Assembly: GCA_030562195.1 (NCBI GenBank)
Contig: CM060199.1
Coordinates: forward strand, 20,170,338-20,234,337
Source of the DNA: Nipponacmea schrenckii
Lineage: Eukaryota > Mollusca > Gastropoda > Lottiidae
DNA: 64,000 nucleotides
Direction of reading: 5' to 3'
Of this stretch, positions 11,601 to 24,262 are shown one piece after another (the first letter of the stretch is position 1; every line of letters begins with the position of its first letter). A program made the translations under genes and the position numbers. The notes beneath the pieces are model-generated. The model saw only the letters and a list, made by a program, of their open reading frames with translations, was not told the DNA's origin and did not search any database.

Positions 11601-14600
11601 GATGTATATTGTCGTAGCCCCTGTCCATGGGTCTTGCTCCATCGGTCTGTCGGTCTGCCAACATTTGTTGTAGATACAGTCTAATTAAAATATAGACCTA
11701 ACTTTTTTTCTTATTTTATTATTTTCGTTTCGTATGTTTTTATTAGCTATTGGTTTTGTACCTAACCACTACAGATAGGTCTAACACTGCCCTTCAATGC
11801 GAACTGTTTGAACAACCTTTGACCTAACTCAGTTTTAACCAATCACGTGGCTTCCATTCCCCGTGACATGGTAATGTGACGCGAACAATTGGTGAATTCT
11901 GAGACGTTTTAGATTAGCATGTCCGCTTGTTTCGTCAACCGCTGATAAATTATTTCTTTATTATGGATTCAATATAGACACCGAAGAAGATTTATACTAA
12001 AAGAAATGTGTGTTTGATATGTGGAATGACCTTGTACCAGGGTTTTTCATTGGCTGTTCTGTAGCAGTTCAAATTAAGTGGATCGGTTGAAACAGAGGTC
12101 ATTAGGTTAAAACTGAGTTAGGTCAAAGGTCGTTCGAACAGTCCGTATTGAAGGGCTGTGTTAGACCTAACTGAAGTGGTTACAATAGCTAAAGTTCTTT
12201 ATTTTAATAAGACTGTTGAAGACACTATAGAAGCTACAATTTTATATGAATTTTAATGAAACCTGGTATGAGCATTGGAATTGATAAGATGGCAGTAAAG
12301 TTATATTTTGACAATTTTTCATGGAACGGTTTTTGAGTTATTGCCCCCACCTTTACATTTGTTGTTGACACAATAGAAGCTACAATTTTCAATGAATTTA
12401 AATGTAACTTGTTGTCAGCATTGGAATTTATAAGACAGCTGTTAAGTTCAAATTTGACAATTTTTCGATTAACAGTTTTTGAGTTATTGCCCACAAGTAA
12501 AATTGTGTAAAAAAAATTTGTGGGTACAAAAGAAGCTACAATTTGAGTTATTGCATTTGACTTAGTAAAAATGGTATTGTGGGTGAATAGAAGCTGCAGG
12601 TTTTAAAGGATTTTGATGACATTTGGTGCGAGCAATGGCTTTGCAAAAATATTCAATTAATGTTTTTTGAGTTATTGCCCAATTTATTATTCAAATTTAA
12701 TGCTGCCAGTGGGCGTATATTACCTTGCCTGGCAAGCTATCTTTGTAATTTTTTAGTGATACATAATATAAGGTTCCACGATTTTCACATCGATTGGAAT
12801 TCTGCCAGTGAAGTCTACCTCTTTAGTGAATCTGCTTCCTCCAAACTTATGAGAAAAGTCAGTCATTCGTTAGGCTGGCAGAAATGTGAGTATGAATCCG
12901 TTCTAATGATTATTTTATATGATCAGGAAATAAATCAATGATTTTGGATTCCTAAGGCTTTGAAGAATTTATTTTGAGAAGATATAGTGGGTCTGCTATG
13001 TGAAGTGAAATGAATGGACTTGACCTATTATTGGCCAGTGTTGATACTCCCACATTTCTCTTTGTAGTAAAATGGTGTTTCCACCCACATATGTCTGTCT
13101 GTACACATTTCATCATAAACTCAATAGAATTTACATATATGCAGTCTTTGTTATTCAAACTCTGTTACAAACTCATTTCTTGTCTAGATCTTTTAGTTTC
13201 ATTCATAACATTCATATTCTAATCAAATTGGAGTGCTGAATCGTGTCTTACTGTATAGATATTAGCAAACCACCTAAGAACGAGTCTTGATGAAATAGTA
13301 TTCTGTACAAACATTTTTCAATATGGCAGCTCAATGGTTAGGTACCGGTATTTTGCAAACATAGCAAAAAAGACATAATAATGATATTGATGGAAAAATT
13401 TACAAGGTTTGCAAAACACATTCTGAGAACTTATTTTTGTTATTCTTGGCTGTTTCCTTAAATATTCAAAAAATATTTATGCAGAATCTTGATTGATAAA
13501 TTGGCCTCTACCAAGTTTCATGAAAATCAATAAAAAATTTGAAACCCCTGACAAAATTGAGTAAGCCACACAAAGTTATAGACGACATTTCTTCGAACTG
13601 GGAACTTTGGGTAGTTCTTTCTGGATTACAAAAATAGAAACTGACGAAAAGAAAACTTTTGTGTGATCATAGATGGCAAGAGTAATAACTTAAGAAAAAG
13701 AAAAGCAAAAAAAAAATAAGGATTTAATGAAATGTACCTATGTTTTCAGCTGGTAACAGATTACATCGTGGTTACTGTTTTGAAGCTGTTATGGATGATA
13801 AACCACCAGATATTACTCATCTAGTATTTGTTATACATGGTATTGGACAGAAGATGGAAACTGGTAGTATTGTTAAATGTTGTAAGGCGTAAGTGTTGGC
13901 TGGATATAAAACTAATTTACTAAGAACCACGCTCTTCAAAATTTGTATTCTATATTCTCCAAAAACTCAAAAATATATTCAAATTTGCTGAAGCTTGTTT
14001 AAGTTAATATGACATTTTATAGAATCTATTATCTCATTTCAGCTTAAGAACAAGAGTAAATCATCTAAAATGTAAATTATTTCCTAAGTTTGACTCTTCA
14101 AATCAGAGAGCTGAATTTTTACCTGTAGAATGGAGATCTTCTCTTAAATTAGATGGAGGTTTGTACATTTGATTTTTCAGATGGTAATTGTTGTTTAAAA
14201 GTTTATACTGTATGTGCCTTTTATAAATTTCCAAGATGATTTATTTTATTTTTTCTGTTATAGTATTGCCTAATAATGAGAGCGATCTGTGAAGCTTTAG
14301 ATGAAAAAAAATGTGATCATTGAAATTTTTTAACGTAGCTGACCCTTACTAGTTTAACTATACATGTATATGCAACATTTTGTTAGATCAAATGTCTTCT
14401 AAAGTTAAAGCACAGTTTTCATTGCTGATATGTTAGATTCTTCTAAAGTTTCCTAACCTCAGCTATTGAATTAGTTATATTCTAATAAACATACACTGTT
14501 GATTAAATAACACCTAATAAAATGTTATGTTTGATGTGATACCTAATATAATGTAATATTTATTTACAGACACAGTTGATAATATAACACCTAATGAAAT

Positions 14601-17600
14601 TTTATGTTTTATCTGATACCTAATATAATATTTATTTACAGACACTGTTGATAATATAACACCTAATAAAATGTTATGTTTTATCTGATACCTAATATAA
14701 TATTTATTTACAGACACTGTTGATAATATAACACCTAATAAAATGTTATGTTTTATCTGATACCTAATGTAATATTTATTTACAGACACTGTTGATAATA
14801 TAACACCTAATAAAATGTTATGTTTTATGTGATACCTAATGTTATATTATATATTACAGACACTGTTGATAATATAACATCTAATAAAATGTTATGTTTT
14901 ATGTGATACCTAATATAATATATTATTTATTTACAGACACTGTTGATAATATAACACCTAATAAAATGTTATGTTTTATGTGATACCTAATATAATATAA
15001 TATATATATTACAGACACTGTTGATAATATAACACCTAATAAAATGAAAGGAGTTAGAAATATTTTAAATTCTAGTGCCATGGATATATTATATTATACA
15101 AGTCCAGCCTATAGAACAGAGGTAAATTGTACCATTCATTTTTTGACAGTTTAGTCACTGCTTATGCCATTGCTCATAGCCAATTTAGCACCATCTTTCT
15201 ATATTTGAATAGGAAAACCCTGTTCTGAAATCTTATAAGTGAACAATGCAGACATATAATTATTGTTGCTACTTTTTAGTCTTTCTAATTCGTATGTGCT
15301 TTGAAAAAAGGCAAATCTTCAGATTTTTTTTCAAGACTTGTACACATTTACAGTACATGTATTTTGTCCTGACTGATGGTGATTTTATTTCTTTTCAGAT
15401 CACCCATAGCCTTGAACATCAATTGAACCGCCTATATAGTCTATTTTGTCAGAGGCATCCTTATTTTGAAGCAAATAATGGCAAAGTTTCTGTTCTTGCA
15501 CATTCATTAGGTAAATGTGATTTTCAGTAGATTTCCTCTTTAAGGCCTTTTACCTGTCATTGATGCAGTAAGGGACTGGCAACTGGCAATAAAAAGCAAC
15601 GAGCCCTTTGGATGGACAATGAACTAAGTCATGTGTACTGCAGGCTATATCCTGAGAGTTGGAATTCAAAAAATTCCCTTATGGCACATGGCATGGTGTT
15701 CCTAACTACACAGAGTCTGGTGCAAAATAAATGTCATTTATAAATCCATTTCATTTGATATTTATTGTAAAAATGAATAAAATAGGCTTATGTCTCTGTC
15801 TGGACAAAATTTCCCAATTGCCCACTGTGAAACACTGTAGTGTGTTTAAATGTTGTTATCAATATCTTTTCATGACAAATTGTTACAGGTAGTGTAATAA
15901 CATATGATATAATAACCGGATGGAAACCAATGAAGATGTATGATGAGTTAGTTAATTCTGTTATTGTAAGTTATTGATACTGCATCTTAGTATGGACATT
16001 AAAGTTCTTAAGAATGGTTAATATGAGTAAATATTCATCAGCAAACTAGTAAATAAAGTAACAAAATCCTTTACAATCTGGAAAACTCAGAAAACTAAGT
16101 CATTTTTGAAAAATGCTAATCAATTTATTTATTAATTTTTTTTTTCAATAATCAAATGCTTCTTTATGGATAATTACTTAGTGTTTTGGATACTTATTTA
16201 ATTTTTTTTTCTGTTATTTATGGCAACAGGTATATTTACTGATGAATAGAGCTCTTATTTACCAAGTTTAAAATTTCCAAATTTTATGTTTATTCTTAAA
16301 CCTATTATCCCTTTAAAGGACAGATCACATTAGATAACGGAATTCAGTTTTGTGGGTTTTTTGGTTTATTTTAGTGTACAATATTATTCAAAGGTAGTAT
16401 ACTATTATACTGTGTTATGTTATTTAAAACAAAGTTTCGCTTATATCTTAGACGGGTTTAAATTAATGGACATTCTCTTCTATTGCCCCTGATTTGGCTT
16501 ATGAAGATCAACAATACAATCAGTTCGTCTGAGAAAGCCCACCCAAACTGCATCATATCTATTAAAAATGAAATGATGTAGCTAATCCTTGAACTAATGG
16601 AAACTAATAATGTCCTGCAGTGTACAATAAAGGAAATTTTCAATGACTAGTTGTTTTACTGCACCTGACCTGCATCACAGCAGCTGAAAATGATATGGAT
16701 TGTCATTGTTTACCAAGGGGAGAAAAGCAATGTCATGTAGTGTTCAATCATGGAAATCTTTCTGGCCTGCTCATTTTATTTGCACAAAGAAGGGCAGGTA
16801 GTGATTGAAATACTGTTCAAGAACTTGATTTGGACAGGAACTGATTAAAATAAAAATAAAGTTCAATAACTTTATTTGGACAGGAACTGATTGAAATACA
16901 GAACATAACTTAATTCGGACAGGAACTGATTAAAATATGGTTCAAGAACATAATTCGGACAGGAACTGATTGAAATACAGTTCAAGAACTTAATTCAGAC
17001 ATGAACTGGTTGAAATACATTTCAAGAACTTAATTCAGACAGGAACTGATCGAAATACATTTCAAGAACTTAATTTCGGACAGGACATCATATACGACAA
17101 TTAATTCAAGTATTATTTGTAGAATGATGAAAGATTACAAGCTAGTGGATCAAAAGAACTATTAGGTGAGCTTGATAAAGCAAGAAAACGGTAAGTTAAC
17201 ATATGTTTTATATTAAAATATAAGAAGACATTTGGATGTTTTTCTTGAAAGATACGATATTTCCATTAAAATTACAATATGTCCATGAAATTTGTGATAT
17301 TTCCCGTTTTTCTTAAGATTGTGATATTTTCTAAAGACTGTGATATGCTAAAAATTGGAAAGATAATTAGGCACTCACAATTGTGAATCTGAGTTCAATT
17401 CACACAGCTCTCTGAAATTATAATTCCAACATCTGTGGTTCCTGCAACTCCACTAAACCTAAGTGTTAAATGAAGTCACTAATAATAAAGGCCTTATTTG
17501 ATACAAGCATATTTGGTGATTAATGTCACCAAACACATAGCTTTTTAGTGGAATTGCAGGAACAGACCTGAATGGAAATTTGAATGGCGCAAATTGATAC

Positions 17601-20600
17601 TATCAGTGTTCCCCAATACAGATACAAAGTTAAGAAAACCTCTTTACAAACCCTCAAATTAATATCTTTACATGTATTTATAATGTTATATCATTTGACA
17701 ATTCTGAACTTTTTCAAGGGTAAATGAATTGGAGGAGTTACTTGCATCTGTACAGGAGAGACAAAACTCAACATTTAAACTCAACTTTGTGGTAAGTAGG
17801 AGAAATTCCAGTAGCTTTTTCATAGTGTGCTGCAATTTGGTTTTCTTTCTTGTTTTAAATATGAAATTATGTATGTTTGGTCCCCTCTGAAGTTTGCTTT
17901 ATGCAAGTTAAAATTTGTTAGTTTCACTTTGGGAGAAATCTATTATCACCACTTTTAGTATAGGTTTATGGTCGAAAGTTCATTAATGCGTCTAATTATG
18001 ACCATAGTACTAGGACCTTTGCTCCTCGTTCAACGGTCATTATTAGACACATTGACAAACTTAAGACCCATTAACCAACTAAAAACACATATTTACAAAT
18101 ACAGCTCACTGTAAACTCAATTGATTCTTGTATACAAATGAACATGTAATCAAAAATTTTGCATCTCTCACTATTTGATTGTACTTTGTCAAAAGTGAAA
18201 TTGGAAAAAAGAAGTGCTATATTGTTTCTTGGGTTTACATATTGTATCCAATTCTTGTTAACTTAAAATGGATTGTGGAAACTTTAAGATACAATGGCCT
18301 TCTGAAAATGTTACTCCTTCCGACGACAGTTATTGAAGGCCTCTCAAGAGGTTGAAACGCATGAAACACTTTTGGACAAAGTTTACAGTGTCGATATTTT
18401 GGCAAATAGCCTAGTTTTAATTGAACAAGAAAATTAAGAGATTTTGAAGCCATGGATTAAGTTTTGTGAATAAAGTATAAGTGTATTTAATATGAGTATC
18501 TCTCAGACTGTGATTGATAACATGCCAACGGTTTCACCTTGATATGATGCTAATTTGATTTATTTTGCTTTTGAACTTTCAGATAGAGAATCTGTTTTGT
18601 ATTGGATCACCATTAGCAGTATTTTTAGCACTACGTGGTTTGAGGCCTCAAGGTACTGGAACATTAGAACATATTTTACCTACTGATGCCTGTAAACGTT
18701 TATTTAATATTTATCATCCATCTGATCCTGTGGTGAGTGTCTGGGTTTGGTTAATTAAGAATATATCATACACACAAATTATTTGGAGGTCAGTTCATAA
18801 GGATGTCTTAGATTAAAATAAAGAGCACACTACAGATAATTCTAAACTGCATCTTTCCTCTCAACTACTTTCTAAAGGGAGATAACTCTAAATTTATTTT
18901 TTTCATTGCCACAGTATCACAATAAGAAATTGGGTATTGAACCTTCCCATCAGCTAGTCTATGGTCAGACCTTTTGACATCGACTCTGTCCATTTTAGAT
19001 CTAATTAAGAATGATTTTGCAAGTTGACAATACTAAACATGCCGAACCAAGAACCCAGAACCTTCATTTGTAAAGAATAAGAAGCAAATGAGGTCAGGAT
19101 ACCAACACCTTCATTGACAACCCTATACAGCTCATCTTTAATAAGCCTTGAATACTCCTTATAATTTAAGCTTTTGTGTCCATTAATAAATATTTATTTA
19201 TTTTGAAGGCTTACAGACTAGAGCCTTTAGTGTTAAAACACTATGCTACCATAATGCCTTTACCAATACATCACTATGATTCACGACATAAAACACCTTA
19301 TATCAAAATGCAGAGAAAAGCCTACGCTGCTTTAAAAACCACATCTGAAGAACATTTAAATATAAAAACAAGTAAAGTAGACAATGGAGATAAAGATGAT
19401 TCGGATTCAGCTTCAGAAGTAAATCACAGTGCGCCGAAAAAATTCTCATTCAGTAAGTTACCTTATTTTCCTATACAAGATATTTGTACATTAAAATCAG
19501 TTTGAAGTCTTGCATCTATTAGTGTGGAATAGTTCACAATATTTGTTGTCTGAATCTTTACTAGAAATAGACCATACAGATCAAAATGAAATGAATAGAT
19601 ATTTGCTCTTCTGCACCTATAGGCTTATGAAGACAAGGCATGAAATAAGTATTTGGACACAGACATTGACCTGCATGTTTTCTGCAGATGTACGTTACAA
19701 TCTGGTTTGTGCCAGACATTTTGTTTGTACACAATTTTGGGATAAAATTGTTGAATGATCGTGAAAATAATAACAATAACATAGCCTAGTTCATCCAAGT
19801 TAATATGATAACTATCTTATGAGAAGATAGATTTATTGTATTTGAGTATCCAGACATATCCTATGAGCAGTCTTGACAAAGTATTAGCACCATTACTGTA
19901 TAAATTGTGTTGTCAAGTCTCTCAGAACTCTACATCTCGTCCGAATGACTAGAGGTTTTTCCAACAAGTTTTTACAATTTCGTTTCATTTTTTTACTTAT
20001 TCTAAATAGTGCATTTCCATAAAAAAATTTAGAGAGAAATCCCAATAGCTGAATTTTCATATGACAAATTTTTACCTTCATAGCAAAATGGCTGAGCAAA
20101 AAGTCAAGAGATGAAGAAGCATTAAGTGCTGAATTAAAAATGCTGCAAAGATTTGATAATGAAGCCCAGAAACTACAAGCTTGTGTTTATCTGGATCCTA
20201 AAGATATAGATAAAACTGGTAGGTGTTGTTATTACAGTAACATGATTCTGTATTTAAGTTAGTATAAATACTTTTGTTGGTAAATCTATTTTACCAATGT
20301 ATGGAATATATCCTTCAAAAGAAGACTTAGTCTTAGAATGAGTTATTCATTGATAGAAATACAACTTGACAATTCTATTGACATCAATGATCTTAGGAAA
20401 TTATTCTAGGTCGTTGGTATGCTCAACGAAACATACACTTTGATTAAAATCATGGTCAGCCTGAAAAAGTTCACTAACCGGGTAACTGTGTTAATCATTA
20501 ATGATCTTAGGAAATCTTCATGAAGCAGAGTTCTAGTTCCAAGATATATGCAACCAATCAAAGTCTTTGATTAAAACAAGGACAAGTGACATGAAATGCT

Positions 20601-23509
20601 TAAGAAATATTACTGTTTGATATAACTGTTATACTACTTCTTAGGACTCCCTATTGTAAAGCGTCAATCAATACACTGGACAACTGCAAAGGAGAGAATT
20701 CTGTTTAATAAAAGGGATTCAATTGATCTGTGGCCTGGTAAGAACATACAGATCCAGGTGTTGGAAGTAGGCTATGGACTCTTCCTGTTAGAATCTCTTT
20801 GGTTTTTCCATTTTTCTACGGTGCATCAACATCAACCTTACATGCTTCTCTTTACTTTGCTTGAATTTTGTTTTGGAGAATATATTGACACAGCTTTATA
20901 GAACTTACTACAATGTCAGAGGAAGCCATTAAACACACAACAAAATGTTGCATGAAACTTACCGTTGGGGTAAAATTTGGAGGCTTTTTATCAAGTGAAA
21001 AATCTTGTCATATTCTGGCAGATTGGCACTTTTGCTTTTATTTATTATCTTTTTTTAATTAGTTGTTGAGGGAGATTTCTGCAACAATTTTTATCATATT
21101 CAAAAGGGATTCATACTACATTTTTTTTGGCTCTGTATGTGTATTTGGGTAGAGTTACAGTTACTTTTTCACTATTTCTCACCTTCTTTGGGTTTTGTTA
21201 TTCAAAAAATAGTTGGATTTCATGTCACCTTAACAAATTATCATTAAGCATGAATATTAATTTAAAGCCCTTATCAGAATATATATACAGTGAAACCCCT
21301 CAAAACGCATCCTCTATAAACTGGCTTCCCTAGTAGTCCGGCATATTTTAAAAATCCTAGCATCATCACTATATAATACATAATAGATAAACCCAGGTAA
21401 ATCAGCATCCTTTTCAAACTGCAATCTGGCATGGAAGTCAAGTCCCAAAGTAGTTAATCTATAGTTAATTGCTCTCTCTCTAAACTGGCATCTGAATTTG
21501 TTTACAGATTAATTGGCACTAATCCATTGAATATATTAAAGATGAATACGACAATTTAATCCAATTTAAATATCAATTGTTTCACTGATAGATTATTACT
21601 CTATTTTTTATTAATATTAATTATAGCATTTGAACATTCAGTCATTCGTCCATCTCAAATTTACTGAATTTCTTTAATGTTTTCAAATCATATTCATGGA
21701 ACTTCGCTAACAAACGTCAATGTGTCAAATTGAATCATATGGAGAAGATAAATCCCATCAAAGATTCTGAGAAATGCCCACTCCTATGGGTAAATCGGAA
21801 ACCCTTCAAACTGACATTTATCACAGGTCAGACAAGGGTTAGAGGGATTTCACTGTATACTCAATACATCTTTGAAGTTTCATTCAGGTTTATAACATCA
21901 GCAGCTATGCAAAACATTTTCAAAATATTTCATGTTTATTGATAATCAAATACTTTTGGAAATATTTATCTGATAGATTAAGCACTATATATATTTGACT
22001 CCATCTGGGTTTGATTAAAAACAATTACACAAAGCAGAATTACCAGATTGAAGGATTCGAGTTAGACCTATATGGTGTTGATCAATATCAAGTCAGACCT
22101 ATATTGTTGATCAATATCAAGTCAGACCTATATTGTGTTGATCAATATCAAGGCTCTATATTGTGTTGATCAATATCAAGTCAGACCTATATTGTGTTGA
22201 TCAATATCAAGTCAGACCTTTATTGTGTTGATCAATATCAAGTCAGACCTATATTGTGTTGATCAATATCAAGTCAGACCTATATTTTGTTGATCAATAT
22301 CAAGTCAGACCTTTATTGTGTTGATCAATATCAAGTCAGACCTTTATTGTGTTGATCAATATCAAGTTAGACCTATATTGTATTGATCAATATCAAGGCT
22401 CTATATTGTGTTGATCAATATCAAGTCTCTATATTGTGTTGATCAATATCAAGTCAGACCTTTATTGGGTTGATCAGTATCAAGTCAGACCTTTATTGTG
22501 TTGATCAATATCAAGTTAGACCTATATTGTGTTGATCAATATCAAGTCAGACCTATATTGTGCTGATCAATATCAAGGCTCTATATTGTGTTGATCAATA
22601 TCAAGTCAGACCTTTATTGTGTTGATCAATATCAAGTCAGACCTATATTGGGTTGATCAGTATCAAGTCAGACCTTTATTGTGTTGATCAATATCAAGTT
22701 AGACCTATATTGTGTTGATCAATATCAAGTCAGACCTATATTGTGCTGATCAATATCAAGTCAGACCCATATTGTGTTGATCAGTATCAAGTTAGACCTA
22801 TATTGTGCTGATCAATATCAAGTCAGACCTATATTGTGTTGATCAATATCAAGTTAGACCTATATTGTGCTGATCAATATCAAGTCAGACCTATATTGTG
22901 TTTATCAATACTAATGCTGTTCGGTATCCTGGTATATTGTGAACTGCTTTTGCTTATGTTTTTAAATATTTCTCTTTCTTTTCTATTACCCCTAGGATGA
23001 CAAAAAAATTAATCATCAGTGGACTTATCTGGTGTTAAAACTATATCTCAATAATCTATCTAGAATATATAAAACTAAGTAATAATTCTTATACCTAGTA
23101 ATTTTGAATGATAAAACCTATTTCAATCATTACTTAGTTTACAGATATTTCGTGCTATATAAACATTTTCTTCTTAATTCATAGCACCTGTTAAGTCCAA
23201 CTGATAGATATATACTTAAATTTTATGTTCATTCTTAATGATAGTATTCCTCTATATATTAATTGGAAGGTGCTCAAATATACTATAACTTTCTACATTT
23301 ATTGCTATAATAATATAATAAAATGTCCTGTTTGATTTTCAGAAATGGAATATAGACTTGATTATCAACTAAAAGAAAGAAGTTTAGAAAATAGCTATAT
23401 GTCTCTATTGACATCTCATACATCATATTGGTCTAATAAAGATATAGCCTTATTTTTATTAACCCATCTACATCCACACTTACAGGAACAAGAATCATTG
23501 CCCCAATAG
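8644..23509 (+). CDS. DDHD1: DDHD1-like intracellular phospholipase A1 (phosphatidic-acid-preferring), 15 coding exons
   Basis: Coding exons: 8690-9149, 10821-10982, 12757-12885, 13750-13888, 14043-14158, 15015-15121, 15399-15510, 15889-15965, 17123-17190, 17719-17791, 18583-18732, 19209-19452, 20084-20218, 20645-20737, 23343-23509. All phases agree; the sum is 2232 nt (743 residues plus stop). A 5' UTR part starts after the acceptor at 8643. Residues 1-80 are Ser/acidic and low complexity. Then come the N-terminal PFIGYDSLRIE and RGGLYEVDV blocks, HGIGQKM, the lipase motif AHSLG (catalytic Ser near 407) and NSSAMDI. The DDHD domain runs from ENLFCIGSPLAVFLALRG (about 483) to SHTSYW and KDIALFLL near the end. 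There is no SAM domain, as in DDHD1 rather than DDHD2. Family role: cytosolic, membrane-associated hydrolysis of phosphatidic acid and phosphatidylinositol to lysolipids. Human DDHD1 is about 900 residues; the difference is mainly the shorter N-terminus. Confidence 0.95.
9235..9745 (+). repeat. Intronic tandem repeat (ACCAGACCTTCT / CTTTACATT family)
   Basis: About 60-65-bp imperfect units combining TTTACATTGGTAACCAGA, CTTCTGTACA and CTTCTTTACATTTGTA recur some seven or eight times in intron 1 of the DDHD1-like gene. Units drift in length. No coding function. Confidence 0.75.
9746..10820 (+). other. Remainder of DDHD1 intron 1, no feature recognised
   Basis: AT-rich sequence with no coding similarity, no strong repeat and no RNA gene that I can see. 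It ends in the acceptor TATTTTCTAG. Confidence 0.5.
11743..12200. mobile_element. Foldback/MITE with ~100-bp inverted arms
   Basis: The left arm contains AGGTCTAACACTGCCCTTCA and TTTGACCTAACTCAGTTTTA. The right arm contains their reverse complements with about 10% mismatch, ending near GTGGTTACAATAGCTA. The arms cover about 11745-11850 and 12092-12198; the roughly 240-bp centre has no open frame. It lies in DDHD1 intron 2. Confidence 0.75.
12201..12745 (+). repeat. Dispersed element copy abutting DDHD1 exon 3
   Basis: The copy holds three or so internal units (GAAGCTACAATTTT... GAGTTATTGCCC) and ends with CTGCCAGTGGGCGTATATTA then CCTTGCCTGGCAAGCTATCT. The last base lies about 15 nt before the splice acceptor at 12756, so the element end and the T-run after it form the polypyrimidine tract. 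It is in the same orientation as the gene. Confidence 0.75.
12886..13749 (+). other. DDHD1 intron 3, no feature recognised
   Basis: AT-rich intron with short frames on both strands that match nothing. Donor GTGAGT at 12886, acceptor TTTTCAG ending at 13749. Confidence 0.5.
14494..15047 (+). repeat. Tandem duplication of a 3' splice site plus exon start (DDHD1 coding exon 6)
   Basis: Eight copies of ACACTGTTGATAATATAACA and the bases after it, spaced mostly 72-78 bp. Seven are preceded by a usable acceptor (TTTACAG or ATTACAG): their exon-like starts are at 14570, 14642, 14714, 14786, 14860, 14937 and 15015. Only the last is followed by the rest of the coding exon. From the others the frame runs through ATAAAATG into a stop within about 20 codons. 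The duplicated unit therefore includes branch region, acceptor and the first 33 coding bases. Confidence 0.9.
16008..16322 (+). mobile_element. MITE-like dispersed element, copy b
   Basis: It has the same inverted ends (AGTAAATATTCATCAGCAAA and TATTTACTGATGAATAGAGC) and interior (CTTTATGGATAATTACTTAG, TTTATGGCAACAGG) as the copy at 7.3 kb. It lies in DDHD1 intron 8. Confidence 0.65.
16806..17085 (+). repeat. ~40-bp minisatellite before DDHD1 coding exon 9
   Basis: About seven units of the form TTCAAGAACTTAATTCGGAC, AGGAACTGATTGAAATACA. It ends roughly 38 bp before the exon at 17123, close to the branch region of the intron. Confidence 0.8.
17792..18582 (+). other. DDHD1 intron 10, no feature recognised
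   Basis: Unique-looking AT-rich intron; the minus-strand frame at 18235-18453 has no family resemblance and no splice support. Confidence 0.45.
19585..19965 (-). mobile_element. Degenerate SINE copy in DDHD1 intron 12
   Basis: TTCTGCACCTATAGGCTTAT near 19610 and CATCTCGTCCGAATGACTAG near 19935 match the two ends of the intact SINE body at 49.9-50.2 kb in the same order. The middle has diverged and the tRNA-like head is not recognisable. An old copy is likely. Confidence 0.45.
22058..22915 (+). repeat. ~31-bp minisatellite in the last DDHD1 intron
   Basis: About 25-28 tandem units built on GTTGATCAATATCAAGTCAG followed by ACCTATATTGT. Several units are shortened to a TATCAAGGCTCTATATTG form. 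Each unit carries the small inverted repeat TTGAT-CAAT-ATCAA. The spacing is fixed with no unique spacers. Confidence 0.9.
22990..23240 (+). mobile_element. Degenerate MITE-like copy
   Basis: CATCAGTGGACTTATCTGGT near 23010 and AAATTTTATGTTCATTCTTA near 23220 match the two ends of the MITE-like family seen at 7.3 and 16.0 kb. The interior is diverged. Confidence 0.35.
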
Positions 23510-23639
23510 ATTAATTTATCACTCCTGTTCAGGTAAAAGAAATCCACTTAAACTTTATATATATATGTAACTTTTTCTATTTGACCAAAGATAAAACACA
23601 TTCCGTTATCAAAAAAACTTATTGTGATATAATACTTTG

Positions 23640-24262
23640 TTTCTGTCCCAGATAAAGTATGTTTGCTAACACTATCATTGAGTATGTTTATGACATTATG
23701 ATTAAGTTATCTGACACTATAATAAAGTACATTTGCTGACACTAATAATGTTTCTGACACTTTAATAAAGTTAGTTATCTGACATTACAATAAAGTACTT
23801 TTGCTGACACTAGTTATGTTTTTGACACTTTAATAAAGAAAGTTAACTGACACTATAATAAAATGTATTTGCTGACACTAATTACATGTATGTTTTAGAC
23901 ACTTTAATAAAGTAATATATCTGACACTAATTATGTTTTTGACACTCTATTATGTCAGATAGCTTACTTTATTAAAGAAGTAAATTTTGTAACACTAATT
24001 ATGTTTTTGACACTGTAATATAGTAATTATCTGACACTATAAAAAAGTACATTTGCTAACACTAATTATGTTTATGACACTTTAATAAAGTACGTTATCT
24101 GATATTATAATAAAGTATATTTGCTGACACTAATTATGTTTATGACACTATAATTAAGCAAGTTATCTGACATAATAATAAAGCACATTTGCGGACACTA
24201 ATTATGTTTTTGACAATTTAATAAAGTAAGTTATCTGACACTATAATAAAGTATGTTTACTT
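23640..24262 (+). repeat. Tandem repeat rich in AATAAA just after the DDHD1 stop
   Basis: Roughly 66-bp units alternate CTGACACTATAATAAAGTAC with TTTTGACACTTTAATAAAGT. More than ten AATAAA hexamers fall within 620 bp, beginning about 130 bp after the stop codon at 23509. On the plus strand these are canonical poly(A) signals. Confidence 0.85.

Noticed and set aside
12660..12941. 93-residue plus-strand frame taken whole as a gene
   Set aside because: Only 12757-12885 is coding (DDHD1 exon 3); the first part is the end of a dispersed repeat and the last part is intron.
14514..14789. Minus-strand 91-residue repeated frame
   Set aside because: It is the reverse reading of the duplicated splice-acceptor array of DDHD1.
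22058..22915. CRISPR-like array
   Set aside because: Units abut with no unique spacers, in an intron of an animal gene; it is a minisatellite.
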